Assembly: GCA_027004315.1 (NCBI GenBank) | Contig: JALTHV010000174.1 | Location: 2,956 to 9,985 of the forward strand | Reading direction: 5' to 3' | From: Deltaproteobacteria bacterium | GTDB taxonomy: Bacteria; Desulfobacterota; Dissulfuribacteria; Dissulfuribacterales; UBA3076 | DNA length: 7,030 nt | In this document: piece after piece, positions 5,623-7,030 of the stretch | Layout of the letters: the number at the start of each line of letters is the position of its first letter | Numbering within the stretch: the stretch's first letter is position 1 | Program-made: the position numbers and the translations under genes | Notes under the pieces: model-generated | Told to the model about the DNA's origin: nothing | Database searches by the model: none | The model's input: the letters and a program-made list of their open reading frames with translations, nothing else

Positions 5623-6375
5623 GTGAAAATAGCTGTAAGTGGCAAGGGAGGGGTAGGTAAGACCACCATCAGTGCCTTTCTTATCCAGGTCCTGGCAGAC
5701 AGGGGCAGGCAGGTCTTGGCCGTTGATGCGGATCCGAGTCCACACCTTGCGAGGGCTTTAGGTTTTCCGCAGGCAAAAAATATCCGTCCTATAGTAGAGA
5801 TGCGAGACCTAATTCAGGAGAGATCCGAACGGTGTGGATCATTCTATCGGCTAAATCCAAAGGTAAGTGACCTCCCAGGACGTTTTATGGTACAGAGAGG
5901 AAACATTAAACTCATGGTCTTAGGGGCCGTCCAACAGGGTGGAGCAGGATGTGCGTGTGCCGACAATGCAGTGCTCAGGGCCCTTTTGAATACCCTGCTT
6001 CTCTCTCCGAATGAGGACATAGTCCTTGATATGGAGGCAGGAGTTGAACACTTAGGTCGGGGCACTATTGCCAGCGTCGATCACCTACTGATAGTAATTC
6101 AGCCCTATAGAGGTAGCCTTGAGACGGCCAATAAGATCCAGACCCTAGGAAGGGATTTAAAGATTGATCACCTTGAGGTGGTAGCCAATCAGATACAGGG
6201 TCATAAGGATCTAGACTATATAGAGAAGTATTTAAAGGTCAAACCTATAGGGATTTTTTTCGCCTCAGATGAGGTCAGAGAGGCCGAGAGGGCAGGGACA
6301 CCAATATATGATAGCAGCTCTAGGCTCACGAAGTCTGCCCAGGAGCTCTTGACCGTACTGGAACATACAAAATGA
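5623..6375 (+). CDS. CooC-like nickel-insertion ATPase (MinD/SIMIBI P-loop family)
   Basis: This 250-residue protein begins MKIAVSGKGGVGKTT, a deviant Walker A loop (7-15) with the signature Lys8. VDADPSPHL (34-42) follows as the switch-I/deviant-ATPase aspartate region. GGAGCACAD (106-114) carries a Cys110-x-Cys112 pair, and DIVLDMEAGVEHLGRG (132-147) is the Walker B/switch-II segment. VANQ (187-190) is the base-recognition stretch. In CooC proteins the CxC pair binds Ni(II) at the dimer interface and ATP hydrolysis drives nickel delivery to CO dehydrogenase. That role is established for CooC and inferred here. No CO dehydrogenase gene is in the window. The stop overlaps the folE2 ATG (ATGA), so translational coupling is likely. 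Length and motifs are complete. Another metal-centre maturation ATPase of the same family is the main alternative. Confidence 0.88.
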   Translation: MKIAVSGKGGVGKTTISAFLIQVLADRGRQVLAVDADPSPHLARALGFPQAKNIRPIVEMRDLIQERSERCGSFYRLNPKVSDLPGRFMVQRGNIKLMVLGAVQQGGAGCACADNAVLRALLNTLLLSPNEDIVLDMEAGVEHLGRGTIASVDHLLIVIQPYRGSLETANKIQTLGRDLKIDHLEVVANQIQGHKDLDYIEKYLKVKPIGIFFASDEVREAERAGTPIYDSSSRLTKSAQELLTVLEHTK

Positions 6376-7030
6376 ATAAGGCGTTTTTTTTTCTTACAGA
6401 TGTACAGAGTCTGCCTGACGATCGAAATATTTCTCTGCACAGGGTAGGTATAAAAAATATCCGTTATCCTATAACTGTCCTTGACAAGATAAATGGCACC
6501 CAGCAGACAGTAGCCAGTGTCAACATGTATGTGAATCTGCCGCATCAATTTAAGGGGACACATATGAGCCGCTTTGTAGAGATCCTGAACCAGTACCATA
6601 GGGATATCAGTCTCCAAAACTTTTCTAAGATCCTTGCTGAAATGAAGGGTCGTCTGAATTCACAGGAGGCACACCTGGAGGTGGACTTTCCTTATTTCAT
6701 AGAGAAGCAGGCCCCGGTGACAAAGACCCCCGGGCTCATGGAATATGGATGTGGCTTCCACGGCAGCATGACTGATCGACTTGATATGGTCCTGGTGGTC
6801 AATGTGCCAGTAACCACTGTGTGCCCCTGTTCAAAGGAGATATCTGACTATGGTGCCCATAACCAGAGGGGAGAGGTGAGGGCCTGGGTCAGGTTTGATC
6901 GTTTTTTGTGGCTTGAGGACGTGATCGCAGAGATAGAAAAGGCCTCTTCTTCAGAGGTCTATTCAGTGCTCAAGAGGCCTGACGAAAAATTTGTTACTGA
7001 AAGGGCATACGACAGGCCCATGTTTGTAGA
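6372..7030 (+). CDS. folE2: GTP cyclohydrolase FolE2 (type IB), truncated by the window end
   Basis: The visible 219 residues begin MNKAFFFLTDVQSLPDDRNISL. Family landmarks are LTDVQ near residue 8, VGIKNIRYPI (25-34), KGTHMSRFVE (61-70), and the signature CPCSKEISDYGAHNQRG (151-167). FolE2 is a metal-dependent enzyme that converts GTP to dihydroneopterin triphosphate, the first step towards folate and, in many bacteria, towards preQ0/queuosine. Cys151 and/or Cys153, His163 and the Glu of TERAYDRP (Glu210) are the expected active-site and metal residues; exact roles are from memory of the family. About 40 residues appear to be missing at the 3' end. The ATG overlaps the stop of the cooC-like gene, with only a weak upstream SD-like GGA, so translation is probably coupled. 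No promoter is seen between the two genes. Confidence 0.93.
   Translation, partial: MNKAFFFLTDVQSLPDDRNISLHRVGIKNIRYPITVLDKINGTQQTVASVNMYVNLPHQFKGTHMSRFVEILNQYHRDISLQNFSKILAEMKGRLNSQEAHLEVDFPYFIEKQAPVTKTPGLMEYGCGFHGSMTDRLDMVLVVNVPVTTVCPCSKEISDYGAHNQRGEVRAWVRFDRFLWLEDVIAEIEKASSSEVYSVLKRPDEKFVTERAYDRPMFV

Noticed and set aside
6216..6617. A 133-codon minus-strand open frame across the cooC-folE2 junction
   Set aside because: It is antisense to two clearly recognised genes and shows no protein-like motif.

Overview
The window reads as a bacterial chromosome segment, most likely from an anaerobic or thermophilic Desulfobacterota-type ('deltaproteobacterial') organism. That placement is an inference. 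It rests on a CooC-type nickel ATPase beside a FolE2-type GTP cyclohydrolase, a DnaK-like protein with a DUF3731-type C-terminus, frequent AGG/AGA arginine codons, and TTG/GTG starts with good Shine-Dalgarno (SD) sites. No RNA gene, CRISPR array or phage gene is visible.

Layout. Positions 134-2211 on the minus strand hold three genes transcribed leftward: a small unrecognised protein (1942-2211), a GlmU-like left-handed beta-helix protein lacking a nucleotidyltransferase domain (1136-1945, ATGA overlap with the previous gene), and an exported parvulin-type prolyl isomerase (134-1084). A divergent intergenic region (2212-2485) carries candidate promoters in both directions. Positions 2486-5308 on the plus strand hold a 940-residue Hsp70-family protein. 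After a 314-base gap come a CooC-like ATPase (5623-6375) and folE2 (6372 to the window end, incomplete), which overlap by ATGA and so form a translationally coupled pair.

The most interesting signal is in the non-coding DNA. Two elements (67-106 and 5305-5475) have terminal inverted repeats starting GTAAC[T/C]GTT, and each is flanked by an imperfect 8-base direct repeat (7 of 8 matches). GTAA termini with 8-base target duplications are the hallmark of the IS66 family, so these look like non-autonomous IS66-related miniature elements (MITEs). The larger copy sits exactly at the 3' end of the Hsp70 gene and supplies its TAA stop. Removing the element and one copy of the direct repeat in silico restores a reading frame five codons longer. 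That copy also contains a 32-base-arm internal inverted repeat (30 of 32 matches) around a 48-base loop. The small copy is essentially two terminal repeats placed head to head.

Functionally, the left cluster points to envelope or periplasmic work (a sugar acyltransferase-like protein and a periplasmic foldase). The Hsp70 is a stand-alone chaperone-like ATPase with no visible J-protein or GrpE partner. The cooC-like/folE2 pair suggests a metal-delivery ATPase coexpressed with a metal-dependent enzyme of pterin or deazapurine synthesis; that link is a hypothesis.
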